This document shows positions 21,199-31,783 of a stretch of 42,315 bases of DNA, piece after piece. The translations under genes were made by a program, and so were the position numbers. This DNA comes from Phoronis australis (taxonomy: Eukaryota; Phoronida; Phoronidae). The stretch spans positions 45,896 to 88,210 of the forward strand of contig NMRA01000961.1 of assembly GCA_002633005.1 (NCBI GenBank), in the 5' to 3' direction. The notes below the pieces were generated by a model. That model had not been told where the DNA came from and searched no databases. It worked only from the letters and a program-made list of their open reading frames with translations. Position 1 is the stretch's first letter; each line of letters starts with the position of its first letter.

Positions 21199-21331
21199 CG
21201 GTTTGTGCGCCTTATAAGTGTGGAATGTCATTGAGGAACATGCGATTAGGTTGGCAGCCACCACTTGCTCGGTACATTTCAAAGATCCGTGTTTCAACCG
21301 AACACAGAAGCGGCGGTACGTTGAATAACTC
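21199..21331 (+). pseudogene. Possible THAP zinc-finger remnant
   Basis: One plus-strand frame gives VCAPYKCG (a C-x4-C like the start of a THAP domain). A second frame gives CSVHFKDPCFNRTQKRR, close to the 'CSxHFxxxCFxR' end of THAP domains, a DNA-binding C2CH zinc finger found in transposases and their host derivatives. Only about 20 residues separate the two halves, against 35-50 in real THAP domains, and the frames differ. If this is THAP, an internal deletion has destroyed it. No other part of a transposase is seen nearby. Confidence 0.3.
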
Positions 21332-21944
21332 GTCAAGTTGTAAGTGCATTTGCAAATTTTATACATAACGAACAAACTGCTTTCATTCTAGGGTGAGTGG
21401 TGACAGGTCCTCATCTCCAGATCAAGTGCTACGACACATAGGCTTATGCATTGTGTTTAGTCCGTGCTCATTCCGTCATAGCAGTAGTGAATACGAGTGA
21501 CCCAAGTTTACTTTGGCATTTGACAGACATATTATTTAGTATCCGTTTTGCATAATAGTTGTCCACTTCTCGCTCAAAATCGTCCTCATCTTCTGATCTG
21601 CTTTGTTAAGCTATTGCAATTGATTGTCAAGGGACCAAACGTCTTCCATCATGGGTGGGAAACTTCGAAATAACTAATTTTTCTTTAAATTTTTAAGATT
21701 CGCGACTATTTGGCATGAAGAAGTGCTTATTGAGTTAGATTTTATGGTATTCATTTCGTATTAGCTAACTGGAACGCGAAAACTAAAAAATGCGGGATGT
21801 AAAAGGGTTTGAAGTCCGCACAGTGAAAATTTAGAATCAAGTGCCATACACATCACACTCGAATCGGACATGAAATTTAAGTCTCACGCACCGACTTTGA
21901 GATCGCGTGAACGCTTTTATCTCCAGAATTATTAGGCGAATATA
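21332..21944. other. No gene seen
   Basis: AT-rich sequence with no repeat partner or ORF of note. Confidence 0.4.
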
Positions 21945-22098
21945 TACACAAAACGTACCGAGAGCATGGTATATGAAGTAATATCCCACGAGACAATAAT
22001 CCGCGTTGAGACCGAGAGCGAAGTTCGAGGTCGATACTCGGAATAAGGTCGAGTGGGATATTACTTCTTGTACGCGAATCGAGGTACGCTTTGTATTT
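21945..22098. repeat. Imperfect inverted repeat, arms about 50 bp
   Basis: The left arm (21945-21994, containing GAAGTAATATCCCAC) pairs with the right arm (22048-22098, containing GTGGGATATTACTTC); outer parts CGTACC/GGTACG and ACAAAA/TTTTGT-like segments also pair. The loop is about 53 bp and includes CCGAG...CTCGG. This could be a foldback MITE or a hairpin-forming site. Several open frames cross it (21837-22178 minus, 22006-22298 plus) but have no known domain. Confidence 0.65.
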
Positions 22099-24746
22099 AT
22101 CCCATGTGCTTCGGATCCCTGCATTTTGTCGGCATATTTTTCAAATACTTCTTCCAGACGGTCCACATGGTGGATCACATCCTATATGCATGTACTTGCG
22201 CTATTCGTTTCAAGTTTTCTCTTGTAAAAGGAATGATTTATTTCTTGAAAAGAAGTAGCAAAGATGAAAACAACGGCAACCGAGCAGTGAACTTGTAACA
22301 TCTCCTGGAAATAGTTAAAAAAACAATATTTCATATTTTAATTTCCTAGGAATCGGAGCCTGAGTTGCTGACGATAGACTATTCAGCAATTGAAAACTGA
22401 GACATAAGTGTCTGATAATTAACAGTTTTGTTCCAGATTTTACGTTTACTGCATGGTTGCATGTCGAGTGGTAATTACACTGTTGCAACAGTGTTACTTT
22501 CAACTATATTCGGAAAGTTTGATGACCGAGCCGGCTCAGAAGACGTCGAGTGGACATTGACCTACTATTTGAACTTTCCATGCCGGAGGTCGCTGTTAAA
22601 GTAGTGCGGAGGTGAATACGGAAAACTTTATTTCATGGCTGTATTTCCATCCACAGATTCAACGCGCGTGGGATAAAACTGCATGAAAATCAAACCTTTA
22701 GGAATAATTTATTTACACGAAGTTTCGACTTTTTAATATTGGCTTGCCTTTCCGGAATTTGTGTTTTTAAACTACACGTGAAATCATGGACCAAAGCATT
22801 CACCGAAGTCCTTGGCTGGCATTAGGGTCACTCACACTTAAATGACTTCATTAGGTCAAAAACTGAGCACACAAGATGGAAAACGATTTGATTCGTTGTT
22901 GTTAGAGTACGTATAAACAGCAAAATATGCCAGGCAAGACCGTTTGCGGTTTTCTTAACATGTCAGTGGTCTTTTATTATGTTAGTAAAAATTCCTCCCA
23001 TTGTTGTGGTGTACACGCACATCACCAAGTGGTGGAAAGCCTTCCAGTGGAACTTAAACTCTGCTTACAGAGCTCAACATTGACTTCTGTGTGTTAAGCT
23101 TCAAGAGACCTCGAGATTTCTCACCACCCAGGTAGTCAATACAGAAAGCACCTTTGTCGGACATTTCGAAACCACATTTTGGGGAAAAAGTTGATCAACA
23201 AATCTATTTTCCGACTAGTAACATCTTACAAAGATTAACACCTAAGTATACTTTTCAAACAAATGGTTAATCAAGTTTAAGATTTTTCTTTTTCTTTCAA
23301 AAATATCTCAAATTGGCGAATCAAGCATTTTAGGGGAAACTGGGAAAAGATAGGCAATAAACTAGAAATCATGCCCAATCGTGAACAGTGAACGAGGTAC
23401 ACTTGGCTCAATATTAGGCTTGACCTCTGGTGATCAAGGAATGACTATGTGCAGCAGCTGCTTAGAGATCAGTAGTATCTGGCAAAGTAGGAAAGGGTTG
23501 GCCTTTAAAAATGGTGGGGCTTATTACCCCTACTTTCCCCATACACAAATTATCAGATTTGAGTAACAGGCATTAAGACTATGATATAGCCTACATAAAC
23601 AGTAAATCACATCTAACTTGCTGTCGCAAAAGTTTTGTGTGATGCCAAATACATGAAGGACTGTCATTTGCCATGCCAAAAGTCACCACTTGTAGCGTGG
23701 TCCCGAGTCCAGTCAGGCGAGGTTAATACACTATATGTATCACAAATAAACAGTTCTTCTTATACACCTTCTAAGTTTCATAAAAGCACCCCTTTGAATA
23801 TATTATGTACAAAAGGTATCAAAAAACTTTAGCCTATTACTTAATATCATATCAAAAATGTGACAATTACCTCACTAGTAACTTGCAAGATCTCACTTAA
23901 AACGAGGCATTCAGAGCCCAAAAATACACATCTTTCAACTGGTTTAAGTAACAATATAGACACATTCAATTCTTAAAGGAGGTCAAACTTAACGAAAATG
24001 AGCAGTACTCTCTTTGAATAGACTTTTCAAAATTCAGTTGCCCTAACAGACAATGTGCAAGGTAGTTCTATAAGTGTACATGTGATTTGAATTCCTGTCA
24101 GCAACTCGTTTTGTTTAACCAATTTAACATCACTGATTCAATATTTTTTAAAGGTAAAATGTAAAGTTACAAAATAGCAAGCTGAGCAACATACATGTTT
24201 GATATTTGTTTGTATATGTAAGAACTATAAAGTGATGATAACGAAAGCCCCCATTTGGTCTTATAAGCGCTAAAAAAAGTCCACAGCGGCACAGTCCATA
24301 CTGCGGAACTAGTCATTCCTATGGCATCATTCCCAGCTGCATGGAGAGTACCGTTATTTCTATCATTGCAGCCATATCCACCGCAACATTCATTAGTTCA
24401 GCTTGTACTCGCTTTGCCAACCTCGCACCCACTTACACCTGGGTAAAGATTAAACAAGTAGAAAAAGTGTTAACAAAAACCCAACCTGGGCAAAATCCCA
24501 TGACTTAAATACTAAGAGATGAGGAAACGTTCTCCTTCTTCAAAATTCACAAAATTTAAACTTCCTGGGCGCAATTTATATTAGAATTAAGTCTAAAAAA
24601 GGCACCCGTTATTCGGGAAAAGTTTTGATATTGTACAAATTCAATTGCCCATGGCAAAACACAAACACTTATGGTTTTGAGATTGCGCAGTCCTAGTTCT
24701 GCTTTTTGTGATAAAAACAAGAATTTAAATTTTAATTTGGAATCCA
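22099..24746. other. No gene seen
   Basis: About 2.6 kb of AT-rich non-coding sequence. Short frames (22315-22503 minus, 23381-23566 plus, 23635-23832 plus, 24556-24747 minus) show no recognisable domain. Confidence 0.4.
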
Positions 24747-25063
24747 TTAAAGGAGAATGCCACCCGATTTAATTAGTCTTTTTTGCCGTCTTAATCGGTC
24801 TATATCCACATCGCCTCATATACGGTCGACCTTACCTTGCCAAGAGGTGTCGCGTTAACCTGTGAGGAATGTGAGAAAAGACGCTAGCGACATCAGTGGT
24901 TCATATGCAGAATGAATGCCTCTACGTTCTGTGCATCGTTCCCGCTTGTCGGACTCAAGGTAGTGAAGAATGTAATGTACCCTGTAAATAGCAAGTATGA
25001 GGCCGTAAAACATCTCCTTGTCTCTGGCCTGCAGTCGACAGTGCCTGACAAAATCCAGCTTAC

Positions 25064-25226
25064 CAAATAACTCCATACGTTCCGTTGTCTGAGCTTGTTC
25101 ACAGCGCCTCTCTAGTATTTCTTCATCACTGTATTCCTGTTCGAATTGATAGCATGTAAAACTTAACGATCCACCTGCGAAGTCGGGACTGATGAGCTCC
25201 AGCTTGTCGGGATTGTGAGTTGCCAT
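25064..25226 (-). CDS. First-exon-like ORF carried by TTAA element 2
   Basis: The ATG at 25226-25224 opens MATHNPDKLELISPDFAGGS, followed by a segment with YQFEQEYSDEEILERRCEQA and ending ERMELFG at a consensus donor (GGTAAGC). The motif 'PYxFEPExSxEE' followed by an acidic/basic helix resembles the N-terminus of predicted proteins annotated as P2X7-like (the P2RX7 cytosolic zinc-binding region), common in cnidarian, mollusc and deuterostome repeats. The frame stays open past the donor to 24855, including GKLDFVRHCRLQARDKEM, so the boundary is uncertain. The start codon and donor are shared with the decayed copy in element 1. No downstream exon with the cysteine core was found. It may be a transposon gene fragment rather than a host gene. 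Confidence 0.4.
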
Positions 25227-25454
25227 GTTTTCGTTTATTACTGCGCGTTCTGTTTCAAAATGAATTATTCTCACCCTAACCAACTGATGAAACAAAGTCT
25301 GTCTCATTAGATTTGTAATGCCTTTGGAGTGTTAGTGAGCGCAAATGATTTGAGAAGCCAGCAATGAACAAATCACTGCGTTACCAGCATTAGGTGCAAT
25401 AAAACTAATTTACGGGACACCGAGGCCGTGTGAGCTCATGCTAATTTAGTGTTT

Positions 25455-25875
25455 GCTGGCAGAAACTGTTGTGAAACAACTCCATTTCCATTGCACGGCT
25501 AGGTGTTAGGGGAATCTTTATTTACGTTTACATTACTCAAATAGTGATTGTCAATGAATAACTTCTGCCCTGATGGTGCTGTGGCCAAAGCGGAACCCGA
25601 GTGAATTCGCGGCCCCGACGAGTAAGTAGACTTGGAGTTTCACCGACATTATCACGTGCACATTACTTTGGCTCACTAGTATAGTATTTTCTTGACTCGA
25701 AGTTTAGTTTCCACTGAAGTTTGGCTGGTTTACTTTCGTGATGACTGATCAGTTTCCGAGCCACTGGCCGGGATAACTCAAGTCAATCCGGCCGGCCGCG
25801 ACTTGCCTGATCGGTCTCCAAGCCTCTAGCCAGGATAACAAGCGTTTTGTGTTTAGAACTCAAAAAATCTAAGTC
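25455..25875 (-). repeat. First half of a duplication abutting an N
   Basis: 421 bp, nearly identical to 25877-26308. It differs by a few substitutions (GTGTTAGG against GTATTAGG; GAATAACTT against GAACAACTT) and lacks the 11 bases GTGGCTAATTC. Confidence 0.9.
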
Positions 25876-25876
25876 N
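25876..25876. other. Single N: assembly join
   Basis: The only ambiguous base in the window sits exactly at the junction of two nearly identical copies, the usual sign of two overlapping contigs or haplotypes placed end to end. Confidence 0.85.
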
Positions 25877-26308
25877 GCTGGCAGAAACTGTTGTGAAACA
25901 ACTCCATTTCCATTGCACGGCTAGGTATTAGGGGAATCTTTATTTACGTTTACATTACTCAAATAGTGATTGTCAATGAACAACTTCTGCCCTGATGGTG
26001 CTGTGGCCAAAGCGGAACCCGAGTGAATTCGCGGCCCCGACGAGTAAGTAGACTTGGAGTTTCGTGGCTAATTCACCGACACTATCACGTGCACATTACT
26101 TTGGCTCACTAGTATAGTATTTTCTTGACTCGAAGTTTAGTTTCCACTGAAGTTTGGCTGGTTTACTTTCGTGATGACTGATCAGTTTCCGAGCCACTGG
26201 CCGGGATAACTCAAGTCAATCCGGCCGGCCGCGACTTGCCTGATCGGTCTCCAAGCCTCTAGCCAGGATAACAAGCGTTTTGTGTTTAGAACTCAAAAAA
26301 TCTAAGTC
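25877..26308 (-). repeat. Second half of the duplication
   Basis: 432 bp, same start (GCTGGCAGAAACTGTTG) and same end (TCTAAGTC) as 25455-25875. Element 1 contains this sequence only once, which supports an artefactual or very recent duplication here. Confidence 0.9.
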
Positions 26309-26728
26309 TAAACAACACTAGGTTCTCCTGTCTGTATCTCACAGAAAATATTTCAAAATTATCTCCGAACAGACCCCTAACTCTTGCTGCGGACCGTATT
26401 AGCCTGCCAAATTTGTAGGCTACGGTGTCTCCAAATACCAATAAATCCGTAAGAGCGAAATAAAGCAACACGTTTTTATAAGAACGCGGTGTATTTTTAA
26501 GGGTTTTACATCGAAGTTTGATGATTTATTGGTGTTAAACGATGACTTCAAGCGATAAGCTGACACCAGTAACCCGTGTTGTGAGAACTGCTGAACAGAC
26601 TGCGTGTGAAACCAATGACGTCATTGGATAATTTCAACACCTCCGTCTGCCGTCAGGTTGTCAGGTATCGCAACCGTACGTGTCGTTATGGAGTAGAACT
26701 ACTCGATCTAAATTGGCATCTCCTTTAA

Positions 26729-28640
26729 TCAACTCATATCAAAATTCCCGGGGAAGGGCACTCAATGCTATGGGCATGGCAGGGACGGGCCACCCATATG
26801 GCGGTATTTTCAGTGTTTTGGTACAAGTTTTGGGTATTTTTTATAAATTTGATGTAAATGCGGGTGTCATTTCACATTAAATTGTTATGAAAATAGCCTG
26901 GCCAAGTTTTGACCAATAGATATATACAAAGAGTACAATTTCACCTCTTGGTGTAAACATGCGTTACATTTTCCACTTTGAAGAAGTAAAAGCATGGGAT
27001 CCGATTTGGAAGCCCAGGCCACACCCCCTACCCTAAAAAGATGATTGAGACCCACCAAACGTTTCAAAGCATAGGATGATAAAGTCTAAACGTTGTTTCT
27101 TTCAGACATTTAAAGCAAACGGTTTAAGTGAGTGATTTGTGAGTACAGTTCAAACTGGAATATTTCTAGTATACCACGAAATGTACGCATAATTGTCTAC
27201 ATTGTAGGTACATTGTACATGTTCGTAGTCACAGTCAAAGGCGGCAAAGTCATGCCACTTCGGTCACAGAATCCAGAAGGTGATCCCCAAATAAAAGAGT
27301 GTGATTAAGTTTATTTCAGAAATTGTGAGCTCAACTTCCCATCTGATGATCGATGATTAGTTCAAATACACTTTTGAGGAAAGAACGGTGAATTTGGTGA
27401 CAACTGCAGGTTGCCTGAGCGAATAAGTCTTGCGGTCAATTTTATAGTCTGGCAAGTGATTTAATGAACTCTTGACGAATAAATCAACAAACGTTAAAAT
27501 GCGACTAATTGTCAAGAAATTTATACGAATTAGAAATGGAACTCAAAGGCCAAAATAATGTTTTTGTTTTTTATGATCGAAAATATTTTTGGAGCAACTA
27601 TTGAATAATCTGAAATTAACTAAAAGTTCATCGTGATAACAACGTGTTGAGAGTATAGATTATGTTGAAATTCGCCCACAGACAGCTTTCGCGAGTTTTA
27701 GGGACACAATCCACTAACGAAATCAATATACATGTAATATACAGCTTAACTTACTTTTGGTGATTGTCAGTTTTTAATAAAGAAATGCCAAAAATTAAAA
27801 CGAACATGAGCATGTTTTACTCAAATTTTGAGGCTACTGACAGAAAATTGGAAAGATTTCTGATAGTGCATATTGAAGTCTGTTTTCAACTCCGCTATAT
27901 CTGTTTTACACCGGGGCTCTTGTTTCGATGGAACACCCTGTCTTTTATTGACTTATATGTGTATATAGAACTGCAATTTGTTGGTCTCTCACATCCGCGT
28001 TAGAGATACTGTAGCAGTTGTGTATAATTGACACCAAATTTACGTACAGTGTTTACTTATCCAATAGTTCGAGGATTTGTTTTGGGACACAATCAAAGGC
28101 AAGGTGGCACTGGGAAGGTCATTTTTCGAATTAAGTTTGCGGAAACCTTGTCCTGAGGTCATTTGAACAAACCAGTTTAAGTTTGTTTGTGAATGGAACT
28201 CCTCAATCTGCAATTCGAGATTGGTTAATGGACGCGACTTGCCTTTTTTTTTGACTTACCTGTACGTGAGGTTTTCTGACATGATGTCTGTCTCTTATTG
28301 ACTGGTTTCTGAATGCAGTTCTACTGAGCTATAAGTTAATGTACGGTGGTGCATTACGCTTCGGGGTCGTAGTTGCCAATCTTCTCGTTTGAAGTTTTAT
28401 TCGATTTCGCCAAGTATCTCTCCCCAGAGTGGTTTCAAAAATTACATTTGACGGGTATGTGTAAATACTGCAGAATGCACCACTGCTCAAAAATCAAAAT
28501 ACATTACATTAGGGACACAGGTACATTGCACAAGTGGATTATTACAGAAACGATAACAAACATTAGGATGAATTATTTTGTCCATTTCTAATCTTTTTAA
28601 CCATGTTACTTTAAGAGCTTTGAAACTAAATGAACCATGT
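26729..28640. other. No gene seen
   Basis: About 1.9 kb without recognisable genes. A G-rich patch (26746-26805, including GGGCATGGCAGGGACGGGCC) begins right after the TTAA element. The rest is AT-rich; open frames such as 27764-28003 and 28373-28591 are unsupported. Confidence 0.4.
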
Positions 28641-28649
28641 TGAGATCAC

Positions 28650-30250
28650 AATTTTTTATAATTCTGAACCATTGTCTCAGAACAAATTTTGACTTTTTTG
28701 TTACTCCAGATAAACTGAAAAAAACATTTTCTCAAGTTGTTGGATAAAATCTTCTTTTTGTGATGGGAGACTTAAGAAAAGATGGGTAAGGTTCGGCAAT
28801 ACTAAAGATTTCACCACACATTTTTCTTTTGGACCAAGAGCGTTAGATATTGTGAATATCAATAAGTTTTGCACTAAAGTTCAAACCAATCATGCCGTCT
28901 AGATTTAAACTAAATTCAATCCCCGAAGTTGAAAATTTTGTTTTTGACCATTTTAAAGTTTTTGCGAAATCAGGTATCCAGGTATCATACTTCCTGGTTC
29001 CAATCCATATACACTCGGGTTTTTCACTATTAGGTTTAAGACCTGAATACTTAGCAAATGGGTCCAGAAGATCCAGAGTCTTTTTAGAGACCTTACAGAA
29101 CCATCCGTTATAATTGTTTTATCGTCGGCAAGGTGTAAAATATTTACCTCTCTAGTGCCGCAATTATTTCCCTTTACTGCATTATTATCTCTAAACATGT
29201 AGCCCAAGATTTCAGCGCAAAACACAAACAAGTAAGGCAAAATTGTCTCCCCTTGTTTGCACCCTTCTTCAACTTTAAAAAAATCAGATGCAACGCCATT
29301 TTGAATGACACAAAGCTGTGAGTTTTCAATTAAATTTTTATCCTTTCACAAATTTTTTTTCCAAATCAAACATGTTAAGAACATTAAACTGGAAAGTCCA
29401 GGATAATGAATCTAATGCTTTCTCAAAGTCGACTATTGTCACAAGGCCGGGAAGTTTACGCGAGTCCGCATATTGCAAAATGCAAAAGAATTCTGGTGTT
29501 CTCACCAATAAAGATAAAAAACCTTTTTGGTCTGGGTGAATCGATCTTTCAAGAACTTTTTTCATTCTTTGTGCTAAACACGACAACATTTTATATATTT
29601 TATATTTAAAAAAGAAATGGGACGCCAAGTTTTTAAATATCCTCTGGGCTTTTCGGGTATTGGCAGAACTTTAATTACCCCATGCAGTCGTAAAGCTGGG
29701 AGAGCATTTACTTCTAAACTATATTTAAACGACTTAAATAAGAAAGGTGATACTTCCGTCCAACAGTATTCATATAATTCACCAGTAAAACCATCAGTTC
29801 TTGGACTTTTGTTATTTTTCGTCTTCTTTAATGCAACTTCTATTTCTTGGATACTGTTATCCGCATCTAAACTTGTTCGATCTATTTCGCTAAATTTTTG
29901 ATATTTTGAATTTTTACAATATCCATGATATTAACTCCATACGCGTTGTCTCTAGAAGCAAATAATTTTACTTAAAAAGATTTCAATTCACTTTAAATTT
30001 CTTTTTGTTTCGTCAAAGTTTCGCCCGAGGACTTTATCAGCCTATTTATTGTTGTATTAACAAAATTTTGCTTTTCTGAGGCAGGAATTGACTTTACCTG
30101 AATCAGCCAACAAAGGCTCAAAAGCCCAAAATGTTAACTCCTGTTGTCTTTGATCCCAAGGAAATAATTAATGAGCATTTTCATCTGGTAGTTTTTTGTA
30201 GCATGACTGATTCTTTGAAGAAGTCCAGCGTTTTCCAAAAAGAAGTTTCA
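28650..30250 (-). mobile_element. LINE (L1/Tx1-like) reverse-transcriptase region
   Basis: About 1.6 kb of a non-LTR retrotransposon in reverse orientation, truncated at both ends. Neither an endonuclease domain nor a poly(A) or microsatellite tail was recognised. It contains the reverse-transcriptase pseudogene described in the overlapping entry. It is unrelated in sequence to the CR1/L2-like LINE at 225-1269. Confidence 0.8.
28690..29905 (-). pseudogene. LINE reverse transcriptase (broken)
   Basis: Reading right to left: ALKKTKNNKSPRTDGFTGEL (about 29800-29870; finger block 1), VLPIPEKPRGYLKTWRPISF (about 29610-29670), then in 29338-29628 SIHPDQKGFLSLLVR and IVDFEKALDSLSW, which carries the first catalytic Asp. 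EEGCKQGETILPYLF lies near 29225-29275, a variant of the GCRQGDPISPYLF motif, and HLADDKT near 29120-29140 stands where YADDT is expected, keeping both Asp residues. Next is SLVLPNLTHLF and the following thumb region near 28730-28810. Stops and frameshifts separate these blocks, so it is inactive. Motif style and spacing fit L1/Tx1-group LINEs of invertebrates. Confidence 0.8.
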
Positions 30251-30809
30251 ACTTCGTGATATCATTTCAGGTTCCATAACTGTGTGACACTTCTCAAATA
30301 GTCAATGACTATTAAGCAACTTGACAATCAGAACTATCGAACTGTCGTCAGTTCTCAAGTGATCGCTATTGTTGCAACAGTCGACTTTTGTTCGTTTGAA
30401 CAAGTTTCTAAAATTACGAATACATGTTTTCTGAATGTCAAATCACAGTTAATCCCTTTTCTGTTCTATTCTCCCTTAAGTAACACCAAAGTACTTTTTA
30501 ACACATAGCACCCCCTAGTTTTCATTGTAACGATAGATATCTCGTTTCTACCAAGGGATAGCAAATCGGAATCCTACCCTTGGTCGCTGGTAATGGACCC
30601 GAAGATATAATGCAAAGTTAAAGATACGTTTAAAAATGTTATTGATATAAAGATGGAATACATACTTCATACGATATATTACACTGTTGACTTAAACATA
30701 TATCAAAGTTTTTGACATGGAAAATAACAGGTAGGTTGGCCATCGCTCAGCGAATTTCCTGGTGGAGTTATACCCTTCGTGTTTCTTGCTTTTTATAACA
30801 TGTGATGTG
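30251..30809. other. No gene seen; possible 3' untranslated region
   Basis: AT-rich. If the minus-strand last exon at 30810-31006 is real, the left flank up to several hundred bases would be its 3' untranslated region; I see no AATAAA in a convincing position close to it. Confidence 0.35.
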
Positions 30810-31006
30810 TCATGAGCTGGATGTGGTAGAAGATTTTGACAGTTTTCTGAGCACGGCGCAAGCGCACACCACCAACAATAGACTGCCTACGCCTATAGCT
30901 ATCCATCGATAATAACCTTGGGAAGTGAAACTCCTCCAGGTTAGGTTTGAATCGGCAGTCGTAGTTGTGGTGACTTCCTTTTCCGTTTCGCGCCACTCTA
31001 CTAAAC
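30810..31006 (-). CDS. Last exon of a single-pass membrane protein (transmembrane helix and short tail)
   Basis: On the minus strand an acceptor (gttgcttttcag) precedes base 31006. The exon starts in phase 1 and reads 64 codons to a TGA at 30812-30810. The translation has a threonine-rich juxtamembrane stalk (KEVTTTTTADSNLT, with an NLT glycosylation site), then YYRWIAIGVGSLLLVVCAC, a clear hydrophobic helix, then AVLRKLSKSSTTSSS and stop: a positively charged stop-transfer followed by a short serine/threonine-rich cytoplasmic tail. This is the typical C-terminus of a type I membrane protein. The frame lacks an ATG, as expected for a last exon. The phase matches the 3' end of the FN3 exon at 41670, which lies upstream on the same strand, so both may be one gene. 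Confidence 0.6.
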
Positions 31007-31461
31007 CTGAAAAGCAACATGCAGGTAAACGATAACATAATTAGTTTCAACCATGTTTTGGTGATTTCAACCGATCTTCGCTCTACCACCTAGTGGCAAA
31101 AGTGGCGTCCATCTTGAGCGATAGAAACAGGATTCAGCTAGTACACTACTCGTACTTTCTTGTAACAAACAGGATAACATGATACCTGGTGGGTTGTCTC
31201 TCCCTAAACTTGTCGTGCTACATGCCTAAAGCGTAGATTACGTCTGCCCGTTGAGCAGACTTCCTAAGGATTGTTTTTTTTCAAACTTGACAAGAAATAT
31301 TTGAGGGTTGTCGAGCGTTACAAAGCATTCTTAGGTTTCAGGGATTCAGGACTAGATAAGAAAGTAACTGTTAACTGATCAAAACTGAGTTTAAATGTAA
31401 CCTGATGACTACAAGCAGTTCACTTATTGTTTGGTGTGTCTAATGCTGCTTCAATACCGTC
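31007..31461. other. No gene seen (putative intron)
   Basis: Non-coding sequence upstream, on the minus strand, of the membrane-protein last exon. Confidence 0.4.
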
Positions 31462-31783
31462 TTTATGCGGACAATAGAGAGATTTCGCAAAGCCACGTAA
31501 ACGTGAATTACCCCGCATTTATTCAACATTTTCAGCCTGAAATGGCCAATATAACCGTTAAATAACCCATTTAGTTTGTCAACGCGCGTTAAATAACATT
31601 TCGGTGTGAAACCGTGGCCGGTTTCGAACCTGCTCCGCAAGAGCTTCGAGTCGTCGAATTTACCACTGCATCGCTCATCAGCTGACGTCATTGAACATGA
31701 AAATAGAATACTTAAATAAGCACGTGCAACAATCGCATGTTCAACAAAAGGCATTGTACCGACACTTATACGCTTTGAAAATA
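31462..31783 (-). mobile_element. tRNA-derived repeat (SINE-like), copy 1
   Basis: Aligns with 38893-39192 in the same orientation, from the AACCGTTAAATAACCCAT region through GCAACAATC.CATGTTCAACAAA to ACGCTTTGAAAATAAGAC. The minus-strand reading of 31616-31680 resembles a tRNA: an A-box-like GATGCAGTGGT and a good B box, GGTTCGAAACC. Unlike a classic SINE, about 100 bp of conserved sequence precedes the tRNA-like part, so the tRNA segment may be internal to a larger element. Confidence 0.6.

Larger units (their letters stand above)
24751..26724 (-). mobile_element. TTAA-flanked TIR element 2, inverted relative to element 1
   Basis: The element is flanked by TTAA at 24747-24750 and 26725-26728. 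The plus-strand left end AGGAGAATGCCACC corresponds to the right end of element 1, and GGCATCTCCT at the plus-strand right end corresponds to element 1's left end after loss of about 25 bp. It aligns in reverse with 9584-11260 through the first-exon ORF, the paired GGCCAGTGGCTCGG motif and the terminal regions. The middle is duplicated around an N (see 25455-26308), which inflates its length. No transposase is present. Confidence 0.7.

Noticed and set aside
31083-31096. CTCF-like core motif on the minus strand (CCACTAGGTGGTAG)
   Set aside because: It fits the consensus at 13 of 14 positions, but with one mismatch allowed about one such hit is expected by chance in a window of this size on two strands.
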